Source: JBBSEZ01 sp038239195
GTDB taxonomy: Bacteria > Planctomycetota > Planctomycetia > Gemmatales > Gemmataceae
Length of the DNA stretch: 18,504 bases
NCBI GenBank assembly: GCA_038239195.1
Contig: JBBSEZ010000177.1
Coordinates: forward strand, 1 to 18,504
Direction of reading: 5' to 3'
Below, piece by piece: positions 1-7,064 of the stretch. The notes under the pieces were generated by a model, which was given only the letters and a program-made list of their open reading frames with translations, was not told where the DNA came from and ran no database searches. The translations under genes were made by a program, and so were the position numbers. The first letter of the stretch is position 1, and each line of letters begins with the position of its first letter.

Positions 1-2
1 CG

Positions 3-1454
3 CCGGGAACGCTCGACCTCAGCGCGTCGGATTTCCTCCCCGTCGAGGGCGAAGACCTCCGCGCGGAGGCGCGGAAGGGCGGGCTCCGCAGTGCGTGGTT
101 CGGGCGGCGCGACCTGGTCCCGCCGACCGACGACCCGCGCACCCGGATGATCGACCGCGCCCTGGTGGCCAACGGCCTGCTGACGCCCGAACAGCTCGTC
201 GAGATCCACGAGGTCGGCGCCGAGATGGAGCGCGTGCGCCCGACGCAGACGGGCATTCAGCACCAGGCCGGCCGCGCCGGCGAGCTGGCCGTGCAGGCCG
301 ACAAGGAGGAGCGGGCCCGGCGCAAGGCGGCCAAGAAGGCCGAGGCCGCCGCCCGCAAGCAGAAGCGGTCCGACGCCATCGCCCATCGCCGCGCCACCGA
401 CGTCGTCTACCTGGGCCGTGGCGTCTCGGGCCTCCTTGGCGAGCGCACCAGCGACGCGGAGCGCCTCACCGCGCTGGGCCTCCCTTTGCTCAGCACGCCT
501 GCCGACGTCGCCGCCGCGCTGGGGGTGCCGGTGCCGCGCCTGCGCTGGCTGGCGTTCCACGCCGAGGTGGCGACGCGCGTGCATTACGTCCAGTTCACCG
601 TCCCGAAGAAGAGCGGGGGGGCTCGCACCTTGAGCGCCCCGCACCGCTCGTTGAAGGCGGCCCAGCGCTGGGTGCTGGCGCAGGTGTTGAGCAAGCTGCC
701 CACCGAGCCCCCAGCCCACGGGTTCGTCCGCCGCCGCGGCACCCTGTCCAATGCGCTGCTGCACACGAACCGGGCGGTGGTGGCCAACCTCGACCTGGCC
801 GACTTTTTCCCCAGCATCGGCTTCCCGCGCGTGCGCAGCGTCTTCCACCGGGCCGGCTACTCTCCGGCGGTGGCGACCGTGCTGGCGCTGCTCTGCACGG
901 AGTGCCCACGCACGACCGTAGTCCACGACGGCACGACCTACCACGTTGCCACCGGCCCACGCGGCCTGCCGCAGGGCGCCTGCACCAGCCCGGCGCTTTC
1001 CAACCAGGTGGCCCGGCGGCTCGACAAGCGGTTGAACGGCCTGGCGGTCAAGCTGGGCCTGACCTACACGCGCTACGCCGACGACCTGACCTTCTCCGGC
1101 CGCGCTGACCTCAACGAACGGGTCGGCTACCTGATGGCGCGCGTGCGGCACCTCGCCGAGGAGGAAGGCTTCGCGGTCAACGCGAAGAAGACCCGCGTCC
1201 AGCGCCGCAACGCCGCCCAGCAGGTCACGGGGCTGGTGGTCAACGACCGGGCTGGCGTCCGCCGCGAGGACGTGCGCCGGCTGCGCGCCATCCTGCACCG
1301 GGCGCGAACCGAGGGGCTGGAGGCGCAGAACCGCACGGGCCGGCCCCACTTCCGGGAGTGGCTGCGGGGGACGATTGCCTACGTGGGCATGGCCCGGCCG
1401 GAGGTGGGGGCGCGGCTGCTGGCGGAGCTGGACGCGCTGCCGGGAAAATCGTAA
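3..1454 (+). CDS. Retron-type reverse transcriptase (5' partial)
   Basis: RNA-directed DNA polymerase of the retron/group II-like RT superfamily. The frame is open to the left edge, so the gene begins upstream; an internal ATG at 147 is possible, but the 48 codons before it read like protein (a Trp-Phe-Gly-Arg-Arg-Asp segment) and probably belong to it. The N-terminal third is a charged Lys/Arg/Ala-rich helix (about 300-400). The polymerase core follows. Seen directly: NALLH, which fits the retron region-X motif NAxxH (codons 750-764), LDLADFFPSI with a catalytic Asp, LPQGACTSP, the active site YADD (1074-1085), and VTG of retron region Y (1224-1232). NAxxH plus VTG separates retron RTs from group II intron RTs by established family knowledge. 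The msr/msd RNA usually lies upstream and would be outside the window. The stop lies 10 bp from the 3' end of an opposing tRNA-Ser gene. Confidence 0.9.
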   Translation, partial: PGTLDLSASDFLPVEGEDLRAEARKGGLRSAWFGRRDLVPPTDDPRTRMIDRALVANGLLTPEQLVEIHEVGAEMERVRPTQTGIQHQAGRAGELAVQADKEERARRKAAKKAEAAARKQKRSDAIAHRRATDVVYLGRGVSGLLGERTSDAERLTALGLPLLSTPADVAAALGVPVPRLRWLAFHAEVATRVHYVQFTVPKKSGGARTLSAPHRSLKAAQRWVLAQVLSKLPTEPPAHGFVRRRGTLSNALLHTNRAVVANLDLADFFPSIGFPRVRSVFHRAGYSPAVATVLALLCTECPRTTVVHDGTTYHVATGPRGLPQGACTSPALSNQVARRLDKRLNGLAVKLGLTYTRYADDLTFSGRADLNERVGYLMARVRHLAEEEGFAVNAKKTRVQRRNAAQQVTGLVVNDRAGVRREDVRRLRAILHRARTEGLEAQNRTGRPHFREWLRGTIAYVGMARPEVGARLLAELDALPGKS

Positions 1455-1464
1455 AGGGCCCGAG

Positions 1465-1551
1465 CGGAGGGGGAGGGATTCGAACCCTCGAACGTCTTGC
1501 GACGTTGGCGGTTTTCAAGACCGCTGCAATCGGCCACTCTGCCACCCCTCC
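1465..1551 (-). tRNA. tRNA-Ser (anticodon UGA)
   Basis: On the minus strand the sequence folds as a class II tRNA. The 7-bp acceptor stem GGAGGGG/CCCCTCC (1545-1551 with 1466-1472) is perfect and the discriminator base is G. The D-arm begins TGGCAGAGTGGCCGA. The anticodon stem GCGGT/ACCGC holds loop CTTGAAA, giving anticodon TGA (1515-1517). The long variable arm contains the pairing AACGTC/GACGTT, and the T-arm is GAGGGTTCGAATCCCTC (1473-1489). The long variable arm and anticodon agree on serine. No CCA is encoded. Confidence 0.97.
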
Positions 1552-1739
1552 GGCCTCCCGGGTGTCGTCCCCCAACGTCGAGGAGGTGTCCTCCGACGAG
1601 GCCAGGCGAGCCTTCCCCGCCCACCGGGCCAGTCTAGGCGCGGAGGGTGGAGATCGCAAGAGGACCGCCCTGTCGGCAGGCGAGCCGATCACGAACCGGC
1701 CCTTGCTCCATCGTGTCCGAAGGAGAAGGAGGGCGCACG

Positions 1740-2612
1740 ATGGACCTGATCGTCGAGACCGACCTGGGCCACGACCCCGACGACTTCTTCACGCTCTGCT
1801 ACCTGGCGGCGGCGGGCGCCCGCCTGCGGGCCATCGCCGTCGTCCCCGGCGACCGCGACCAGTTGGCCGTCGCCTGGATGCTCGTCAAAACACTCGGCCT
1901 GGACGCCGCGGTGGGTGCCTCGAAGCCCGACAGTCGCAAGTGCAGCAGCGGCGGGATGCACCACGAGTTGCTCGCCCGCTTCGGCTTCCCCCGCGAGGCC
2001 GGCCACGACGGCCCCGGCGACGAGGTGATCGCCTCCACGATGGAGCGGCACCCAAGCTGCCAGTTTCTGGTCATCGGCCCCTGCACGTCCACGGCCCGCT
2101 ACCTGTCCCGGCCCGACGCCCGCGTGCCCCAGCGGCTGACTATGCAGGGCGGCTTCCTGAGCTATCGCCTCCACGCCCCCCGCGTCCGCCTGCCTCAGTT
2201 CGAGGGCAAGGAGTGGGTGCCGACGTTCAACCTCAACGGCGACCGCAAGGGGGCCGAGGCCCTGCTGAAGGCCCCGATACCCGACCGGCAGTTCGTCGGC
2301 AAGAACGTCTGCCACACCCTCCTGTACGACCGGGCCTTCCACGCGACGATGCCCGCCGGGTGCCCGGGCAGTCCCGCCCAGGTGCTGTTCATGGCCGGCA
2401 TGGAGCTCTAGCTGCGGGCGCACGAGGCCAAGAAGTGGCACGACCCGACGGCGGCGGTCTGTCACCTGCACCCGGAGATTGGCACCTGGGCCCGCGGCCG
2501 GGTGGTGAAGGTCGAGGGCGGCTGGGGCACCGTCGCGGACGAGAAGGGCGACCTAGTCCTCGCGGACGTGGACCGCGACGCCTTGTGGGACTGTTTCAGG
2601 ACGTGGCGGTGA
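1740..2612 (+). pseudogene. Nucleoside hydrolase-like gene interrupted by in-frame TAG
   Basis: The ATG at 1740 follows a strong ribosome-binding site, AAGGAGAAGGAGG (1720-1732). The N-terminus, ETDLGHDPDDFF (residues 6-17), matches the Ca2+-binding DxGxDD signature of inosine-uridine nucleoside N-ribohydrolases (IUNH), which cleave ribonucleosides to base and ribose. Codon 224 is TAG (2409-2411), but the same frame continues to TGA at 2610-2612 and encodes a C-terminus with KKWHDPTAAVCHLHPE, the conserved IUNH His-Asp-Pro segment that carries active-site residues. A product ending at the TAG would therefore be 223 residues and lack that part of the active site. The region before the stop, MEL-stop-LR, would be restored by one base change (for example TAC, Tyr). 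It may be a pseudogene, a sequencing error, or less likely a readthrough site. Substrate cannot be predicted. Confidence 0.8.
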
Positions 2613-2692
2613 GCTGGGACAGGATGAGCTCCCACGACGCTATCCGTGCGGTCCCCGAAGACACACCATGACTGGTGGGTGTCGATTCGCTC

Positions 2693-2728
2693 GAGGAGCA
2701 CGGCCAACCCAAGCGGGCCGTGCTCCTC
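2693..2728. terminator. Perfect 13-bp stem-loop after nucleoside hydrolase gene
   Basis: GAGGAGCACGGCC (2693-2705) and GGCCGTGCTCCTC (2716-2728) are exact inverted repeats with a 10-nt loop. The hairpin sits 80 bp past the hydrolase stop and 90 bp before the cupin start. No T-run follows, so it may be an intrinsic terminator of a high-GC type, an RNA-stabilising element, or a protein site. Confidence 0.55.
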
Positions 2729-2817
2729 TGCGATCAGGGCCCCCGCAGGAGCCTGCCCGGCCTGCTGTTGCAGCGCAACCCCGGCGTCGCCAGAATGGCG
2801 GGGGAAAGGAGATCGAC

Positions 2818-3285
2818 ATGCAAACCGGCGTGCTTCCGGCCGGCGAAGGCCGGGCCTATTGGGTGGTGGGCGACCTGTACACGATCCTGGCCGCGGGCGA
2901 GGACACGGGCGGGGCCTACGCCCTGATCTACGCGGTCGTGCCGCCCGGCGGCGGGCCCCCACCTCACCTCCACCGCCGCGAGGACGAGGCGTTCTACGTC
3001 TTGGAGGGCAAACTGGCCTTCTACGCCGACGGCAGGGACTTCGCCGCGACGGCGGGTACGTGGATGACGCTGGCGAGGGGCAGCCTGCACACGTTCAAGA
3101 ACATTGGCGCAGCGACCGCGAAGATGCTGATCGTGGTCACGCCCTCAGGATTGGAGAGGTACTTCGCGGAGGTCGGCCAGGAGGCGAAGGATCGGTCGTC
3201 GCCGCCGCCGGTCACCCATGCGGACATCGAGAAGTTGCTGACCGTCGCTCCGAAGTACGGCCTCGAAATCCCGGGGCTGAAATAA
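2818..3285 (+). CDS. Cupin domain protein
   Basis: A 155-residue single-domain cupin. The start ATG at 2818 follows GGGGAAAGGAG (2801-2811). Cupin motif 1 is visible as PPPHLHRREDEAFYVLEG (metal ligands probably His50, His52, Glu56), and motif 2 as GSLHTFKN (His91). The fold is a small beta-barrel that normally holds one divalent metal. No signal peptide is seen, so it is probably cytoplasmic. Cupins of this size include dioxygenases, isomerases and sugar- or ligand-binding proteins, and the sequence does not say which this is. It has no obvious operon partner: a 13-bp hairpin separates it from the broken nucleoside hydrolase gene upstream and another hairpin follows it. Confidence 0.88.
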   Translation: MQTGVLPAGEGRAYWVVGDLYTILAAGEDTGGAYALIYAVVPPGGGPPPHLHRREDEAFYVLEGKLAFYADGRDFAATAGTWMTLARGSLHTFKNIGAATAKMLIVVTPSGLERYFAEVGQEAKDRSSPPPVTHADIEKLLTVAPKYGLEIPGLK

Positions 3286-3302
3286 CGGCCGGACGAGGAC
3301 GC

Positions 3303-3343
3303 GACCAGCGCCGCGCCGTCCCCTGTCCGGCGGGGCGCTGGTC
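3303..3343. terminator. Stem-loop downstream of cupin gene
   Basis: GACCAGCGCC (3303-3312) pairs exactly with GGCGCTGGTC (3334-3343), and an inner CGCCG/CGGCG pair (3314-3318 with 3328-3332) extends the stem. It begins 17 bp after the cupin stop, which suits a terminator. There is no T-run. Confidence 0.5.
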
Positions 3344-3425
3344 CGCGGCAGCCTGTTGCCGCTGCCGGACTGCACGACGCTCCGATTCTTCACGTGGTGG
3401 AAGAACGGCCGCAGCCGGGGCCATC

Positions 3426-3455
3426 CGGCGAGGTGGCAGTGTCGCCACCTCGCCG
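3426..3455. terminator. Perfect 12-bp stem-loop between convergent genes
   Basis: CGGCGAGGTGGC (3426-3437) and GCCACCTCGCCG (3444-3455) are exact inverted repeats with a 6-nt loop. It lies 46 bp past the stop of the minus-strand small gene and between it and the cupin gene, so it could serve as a terminator on either strand. No T-run is present. Confidence 0.5.
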
Positions 3456-3501
3456 TGCTCTGCCTTGCTGGCGCTCCACACGTCCCGGGCAGGAGCGGCC
3501 A

Positions 3502-3693
3502 TCACCCCTTCTTCGCCGCCACCCCCTCATCCATCCGCCCCACGACGCGGGTGGCGTGGAGGACGAACGCGATCTCCCGCAGCATCTCCTGGACCCGCTC
3601 CGCGGTGACAGCCGCAGGGGGGAGGGCCTGCTCCCCCTGCTCGGCCTTGGGGGTACGGGCTCGGGAGGGCAGAGGACGTTGAAGGGTGGCCAT
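3502..3693 (-). CDS. Small hypothetical protein (63 aa)
   Basis: The ATG at 3693 is preceded by CAGGAGGTAGTC (3694-3705), one of the best Shine-Dalgarno sites in the window, which decides this start over one 17 codons upstream. The product has a basic, Pro/Ala-rich N-terminus, a likely amphipathic helix ERVQEMLREIAFVLHATRVV (about residues 33-52), and a Lys-containing tail. No signal peptide, membrane segment or catalytic motif is seen. It stands alone on this strand, with a 12-bp hairpin beyond its stop. I recall similar short proteins in Gemmata-like genomes but know of no function. Confidence 0.7.
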   Translation of the reverse strand: MATLQRPLPSRARTPKAEQGEQALPPAAVTAERVQEMLREIAFVLHATRVVGRMDEGVAAKKG

Positions 3694-3890
3694 GACTACC
3701 TCCTGTTCGGGCGTGGGCTTCCTGTCGCGGGAGCAACAATGCACCTGGCGTGCCGCGAGTACTTTTCCTCACGCGGCAGGACCGTTAGCTTGCCCAGGGC
3801 CCGCAGGCCCTCAAGGCGCGTGAACCTGGGTGGTCAGGGCTATCTGCGAAGCGACACTGCGTCCTCTCGCGTGTACGAGAATACCGGGCA

Positions 3891-4034
3891 GTGAGCAAAA
3901 CCATGCATGTGGCGGGCGACCGCCTGGCCTCGTTCTCCTTCGGCCCCGGCGAGCTCGCACGTACGCCGCCGTGTCCCGTTTGCGGGCGGCGCTGCGGCTA
4001 CTGGAGATCGACGACCCAAGGAGATGAGCGATGA
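3891..4034 (+). CDS. Small cysteine-motif ORF overlapping RNA ligase start
   Basis: A short frame starts at GTG 3891 (or ATG 3903) and ends at TGA 4032-4034. It overlaps the ATG of the RNA ligase by four bases (ATGA), the geometry of translational coupling. The C-terminal part contains PPCPVCGRRCGYW, a zinc-knuckle-like cluster of three cysteines. The length is only 43-47 residues and no clear Shine-Dalgarno site precedes either start. It could be a real leader protein, the remnant of a larger zinc-ribbon gene, or chance. The ligase's ribosome site AAGGAG lies within this frame. Confidence 0.4.
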   Translation: MSKTMHVAGDRLASFSFGPGELARTPPCPVCGRRCGYWRSTTQGDER

Positions 4035-4687
4035 AGGAATACCCGAGCATACCGGCGGCCGGCCATCTGCTCGCCCAGTCCGCCGACGACTACCTGGGGC
4101 GGCCGTTCGTCGCCTTCGACAAGCTGGACGGCTCCAACGTCCGTGCGGAGTGGGACCACAAAAAAGGCTGGCACCAGTTCGGCAGCCGCAGGCGCCGGCT
4201 CGATGCTTCGCAGCCGCTCCTTGGCCGAGCCGTCCAACTGATCCTCGACGGCTACGGCGAGGGCCTGGCGAAGGCGTTCGCGGCCGGCCCCAGTCTGGGC
4301 CGGCCCCGCGAGGCGACCGCCTACTTCGAGTTCTTCGGCCCGCACAGCTTCGCCGGCCAGCACGATCCGGGAGTGCTCGCGGTCGATTCCAACGAGCCAT
4401 TCCGCGTCGTGCTGATCGACGTGAACGTGCATCGGCGGGGCTTCGTTTCCGCCGAGCAGTTCGTCGAGCGGTTCGGCCACCTGGGCATCCCCCGCGTGGT
4501 CCACCGGGGGGAATTGTCCCGCGAATTCATCGCGGACGTGCGGGCGGGCAAGTTCGACACCGCCGAGGGCGTCATCTGCAAGGGCGGCGAGGGGCATTGC
4601 CGTTGGATGGCCAAGGTCAAGACCACGGCCTACTTCCGCCGGCTCCAGGAGGCCTTCCGGTCCGACTGGCGCAAGCACTGGGAGTGA
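4031..4687 (+). CDS. RNA ligase family protein (stand-alone)
   Basis: A 218-residue ATP-dependent RNA ligase of the nucleotidyltransferase superfamily (RNA_ligase, PF09414 type). The ATG at 4031 is preceded by AAGGAG (4019-4024). Motifs are visible in order: motif I KLDGSN with the adenylated lysine Lys31, motif III YFEFFG (residues 98-103), motif IV EGVICKG (179-185), and motif V AKVK (194-197). The protein is barely longer than the catalytic core, so it has no large accessory domain. The reaction expected from the family is sealing of 3'-OH and 5'-phosphate RNA ends through a lysyl-AMP intermediate. No end-healing enzyme is adjacent; a second ligase with such a partner lies at 7865-9774. 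Its own promoter is not evident. Confidence 0.88.
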   Translation: MKEYPSIPAAGHLLAQSADDYLGRPFVAFDKLDGSNVRAEWDHKKGWHQFGSRRRRLDASQPLLGRAVQLILDGYGEGLAKAFAAGPSLGRPREATAYFEFFGPHSFAGQHDPGVLAVDSNEPFRVVLIDVNVHRRGFVSAEQFVERFGHLGIPRVVHRGELSREFIADVRAGKFDTAEGVICKGGEGHCRWMAKVKTTAYFRRLQEAFRSDWRKHWE

Positions 4688-4731
4688 GGTTGGCCCCGCA
4701 AAAGGCACCTCCCCCGCGCAGGAAGGCCGCC

Positions 4732-5157
4732 TCAGTTCGGCTTGGCCAGGTCGAGGTCGAAATCGCTGTCGCCGGTGATCTCGCGGACGAAGGGGCTCTT
4801 GGCCTCGCCGAACTCGCCCTGGAGCACATCGTTGCTCGGGAAAGGATCGTACTGGTAGATGCAGATGCGATACTTGCCGGGGAGCAAGCCCTGCCCGTCC
4901 GGGCCCTTGACCGCGAACTTGCCGGTCTCGTGGTCCACCACGGCATCGCGAGCACCGGCAACTCCCGCGCCTCCGATCGGCACGAACTGGACGCGAACTC
5001 GCCCGAGGACCTGGGGTTGGTTCACTTTCAAGACTTCCCCACCGCGATGAACGCGGCCGGTCACCTTGTACGTCTTCGGCCTGCTCTTGCAGCCGGAAAA
5101 CAAGAGAACCAGAGTAAGCGCCAGCACGCGAGCGCGGAGGGAAGAGAAGGTTGGCAT
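4732..5157 (-). CDS. Small lipoprotein (planctomycete prepilin partner)
   Basis: A 141-residue predicted lipoprotein. From ATG 5157 it has a basic N-terminus, a hydrophobic stretch LALTLVLLF and a lipobox ending LFSGC (Cys23), so it should be exported and lipid-anchored. The mature part starts KVTGRVHRGGEVL and looks like a beta-sandwich of the carboxypeptidase-regulatory/transthyretin kind, with a later LLPGKYRICIYQY strand. An ATG 11 codons upstream (5190) is possible, but gives a worse signal peptide start; neither has a clear Shine-Dalgarno site. It lies 99 bp behind the prepilin gene on the same strand, an arrangement repeated many times in planctomycete genomes. Function unknown; probably cell envelope. 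Confidence 0.82.
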   Translation of the reverse strand: MPTFSSLRARVLALTLVLLFSGCKSRPKTYKVTGRVHRGGEVLKVNQPQVLGRVRVQFVPIGGAGVAGARDAVVDHETGKFAVKGPDGQGLLPGKYRICIYQYDPFPSNDVLQGEFGEAKSPFVREITGDSDFDLDLAKPN

Positions 5158-5190
5158 GGATATTGGCCACAAAGGGAGAGAAAGGGCCAA

Positions 5191-5226
5191 CGGCCCGCGC
5201 GGGGCGACAGGCTCCCGCGCGGGCCG
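5191..5226 (-). terminator. Perfect 13-bp hairpin between prepilin and lipoprotein genes
   Basis: CGGCCCGCGCGGG (5191-5203) and CCCGCGCGGGCCG (5214-5226) are exact inverted repeats around a 10-nt loop. On the minus strand the hairpin follows the prepilin stop by about 30 bp and is followed by TTGGCCCTTTCTC. It may terminate or attenuate transcription so that less lipoprotein than prepilin is made, or protect the prepilin mRNA 3' end. Confidence 0.6.
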
Positions 5227-5256
5227 CGATTCGACGATGAGGATCGTTCCCCCACC

Positions 5257-6168
5257 TCAGAAGTTGCTGCCGGCAACGACCTCACCGCCTGCGATGGTGC
5301 CGAGGTTGGTGAACGTGGTGAGGTCGATCGAGTAGCTGATGCCCTTGACCGACCCATCGCAGAACAGGGCGTTGAAGCGCCCCGTGTGCGAGGAGCCAAA
5401 GCGGAGCTCGCCCCACCCGCTGCCGTTTCGGGAGTCCGGCAGGGGCTGGATGGTCGTTTGGCGCACGGTGTCGTGGTCCCAGGCGCAGGTGTAGCCTTCG
5501 TTGTCGTCGGACTGGTACTGTCCGAGGTTCGTCAGGTCCATGCGCTTGTCGGCGACCATGAGGCTATTCGAGGTGCCGTCCGTGATGTCGGCCATGCGGT
5601 GTCCGGCGAACCCATAGGCAAGGATGCCGGTGTTTTCCCAGTTGCTCGCGGCGTAGTCGGTCACGGCGTGGCCGAAGGTCCCGGCCGGGGAATACCAATT
5701 GCCGGTGGGGCTGAGGACCGTCGGCGCGCGCCGGCTGGGGCAGAAGAACACCTTGTTGGGGGTGCTGATGGCGACGATCTGACATTGGGCGATGGTGGTT
5801 GCGCCGCCGCCCGTGTAGGTGTTCTGGGCCTCGACGTAGGGCAGGATCTGGAAGCCCCAGCCCCCGCGCTGGGCGATCCCGGTGGCCGGCTGGCCGGGCG
5901 CAAGGTAGGTGGGAGGGTCCGGCCAGCCGACGCCGCCCGAGGGGAAGACGTTGAGCGTGTCGTGGTGGTTGTGCCAGGCCAGGCCAATCTGCTTGAGATT
6001 GTTCTGGCAGCTCAGGCGCGCCGCGGCCTCGCGTACCTTTTGCACCGCTGGCAGCAAGAGGCCGATGAGGATGGCAATGATGGCGATCACCACCAGCAGT
6101 TCGATCAGCGTGAACCCGCGCCGGCGGTGAAGAAGGTCAAGGCCGGGGAAGCGGACGTGCGCAACCAT
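5257..6168 (-). CDS. DUF1559-family type II secretion/pilin-like protein
   Basis: A 303-residue prepilin-like protein. ATG 6168 is chosen because AAGGAG lies eight bases upstream (6177-6182 on the plus strand); an ATG eight codons earlier lacks this. The type III signal peptide is clear: RRRG|FTLIELLVVIAIIAILIG, cleaved after Gly18 with Glu23 at +5, followed by the N-terminal helix with VREAAAR. The C-terminal SSHTGRFNALFCDGS (H-x9-DG) is the signature of the large DUF1559 family expanded in planctomycetes. It should be processed by a prepilin peptidase and sit in the inner membrane or a pseudopilus-like assembly. A good sigma70-like promoter precedes it, and the lipoprotein gene follows. The actual role of the family is not known. 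Confidence 0.95.
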   Translation of the reverse strand: MVAHVRFPGLDLLHRRRGFTLIELLVVIAIIAILIGLLLPAVQKVREAAARLSCQNNLKQIGLAWHNHHDTLNVFPSGGVGWPDPPTYLAPGQPATGIAQRGGWGFQILPYVEAQNTYTGGGATTIAQCQIVAISTPNKVFFCPSRRAPTVLSPTGNWYSPAGTFGHAVTDYAASNWENTGILAYGFAGHRMADITDGTSNSLMVADKRMDLTNLGQYQSDDNEGYTCAWDHDTVRQTTIQPLPDSRNGSGWGELRFGSSHTGRFNALFCDGSVKGISYSIDLTTFTNLGTIAGGEVVAGSNF

Positions 6169-6228
6169 TCGCGGATCTCCTTGACGGCGCATTGCGAGAA
6201 GTGAGAAATGAAAGAAGATTCCCATTGG

Positions 6229-6257
6229 ATCGTAAGCTTCCCCGGGCTTAACGTCAA
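6229..6257 (-). promoter_or_regulatory. Sigma70-like promoter of prepilin gene
   Basis: Read on the minus strand: -35 TTGACG (6252-6257), a 17-bp spacer, and -10 TACGAT (6229-6234). The expected start site is near 6222, giving a leader of about 54 nt before the prepilin ATG. This is one of the AT-richest stretches of the window. Confidence 0.65.
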
Positions 6258-6441
6258 GGAAATATAGACGATTTCCGGTTCGCATTCGCGGATTAAGCGC
6301 CCCTTTGGGGGGCGTAGTGCCAATTGCCGCCTCGGCCGCCTCGGCGAAATCGATGGCCCGGCGCCAACGTGTGGTGCCCTTCCCGTGTTCCAGAGAGGGG
6401 CGGCGAGCGTTCGGACCAAGGCGTGTCCGGCCCGGGCCTGG

Positions 6442-6447
6442 TACAAT
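6442..6447 (+). promoter_or_regulatory. Candidate -10 element TACAAT of the sigma factor/RNA-repair operon
   Basis: TACAAT lies 48 bp before the GTG start of the ECF sigma gene in the context TGGTACAATGAGG. No TTGACA-like -35 is visible at 16-18 bp. The same hexamer lies before two other genes in the window (10618-10623 and 10704-10709). Confidence 0.4.
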
Positions 6448-6494
6448 GAGGCGTCGTCGGATCGATTCCTGGTTGGCACCCGAGGGCGGGCCGC

Positions 6495-7064
6495 GTGGCG
6501 TCTTCCAAACCATCGCACGAAGTGTTGGAGGAGCCGGCGCTGATTCGCGCCGCCCAGGCGGGCGACCGGCAGGCCTTCGCGGCGCTGGTCGAGCAGTACT
6601 GGGATCGGCTCTACCGCTGGCTCTACCACTTGACGCGCGACCGGCACACGGCGGAGGACCTGGCCCAGGAGGCCTTCCTCAAGGCGTTTGCCCACCTGGC
6701 CCGCTTCCAGCCCGACACGAACTTCCGTGCCTGGTTGTTTCGCATCGCCCACAACGCCTTCGCCAACCAGTATCGGGCCGGGCGGCGCAACGGCAGCTTG
6801 CCCGAGGACCTCCCCGGCCCCGACCGGGGGCCCGTCGCCGAGTTGCTCGAGCAGGAGGCCCTGCAACGGGTCGCCCGGGCCCTGGAGCGGTTGCCGGCCG
6901 AGTTCCGCGGGGCCCTGCTGTTGCGCATCGAGGAGGGCCTCTCGTTCCGGCAGATCGCCGACGTTTTGGGCCTGACGGAGGAGACCGCCCGCTGGCGCGT
7001 CTTCAAGGCCCGCCAGAAACTGCTGAGCCTGCTGGCGCCTCAGTCGGAACAGGAGAAACCATGA
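6495..7064 (+). CDS. ECF-type RNA polymerase sigma factor
   Basis: A 189-residue extracytoplasmic-function sigma factor. It contains region 2 (about residues 14-85: AGDRQAFAALVEQYW, then HTAEDLAQEAFLKAF and NFRAWLFRIAHNAFANQYR for core binding and -10 recognition), a Pro/Gly/Asp linker, and region 4 (about 125-180: LERLPAEFRGALLLRIEEG and a LSFRQIADVLGLTEETARWRVFKARQKL helix-turn-helix). The start is GTG 6495; no in-frame ATG gives a better N-terminus. Its stop overlaps the start of the anti-sigma gene by four bases (ATGA), and RNA ligase and HD-Pnk genes follow with almost no spacing. By family precedent it is held inactive by the adjacent anti-sigma factor and may activate its own operon. 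Confidence 0.95.
   Translation: MASSKPSHEVLEEPALIRAAQAGDRQAFAALVEQYWDRLYRWLYHLTRDRHTAEDLAQEAFLKAFAHLARFQPDTNFRAWLFRIAHNAFANQYRAGRRNGSLPEDLPGPDRGPVAELLEQEALQRVARALERLPAEFRGALLLRIEEGLSFRQIADVLGLTEETARWRVFKARQKLLSLLAPQSEQEKP

Noticed and set aside
1553..1739. Possible retron RNA or regulatory RNA between the tRNA and the nucleoside hydrolase gene
   Set aside because: Only a short imperfect pairing (GAGGAGG/CCTCC) is visible. It is downstream of the RT, while msr/msd normally lies upstream.
3694..3890. Possible gene or promoter between the 63-residue gene and the cysteine-motif ORF
   Set aside because: Open frames here have no start with a ribosome site and no recognisable content; candidate promoter hexamers are weak. 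Only a 6-bp hairpin (AGGGCC/GGCCCT) is seen.
3907..6204. Very long open frame on the plus strand across the RNA ligase, lipoprotein and prepilin genes
   Set aside because: It runs in a different frame or on the opposite strand to three well-supported genes. Its translation is Arg/Gly/Ala-rich without motifs, as expected from GC-rich antisense frames.
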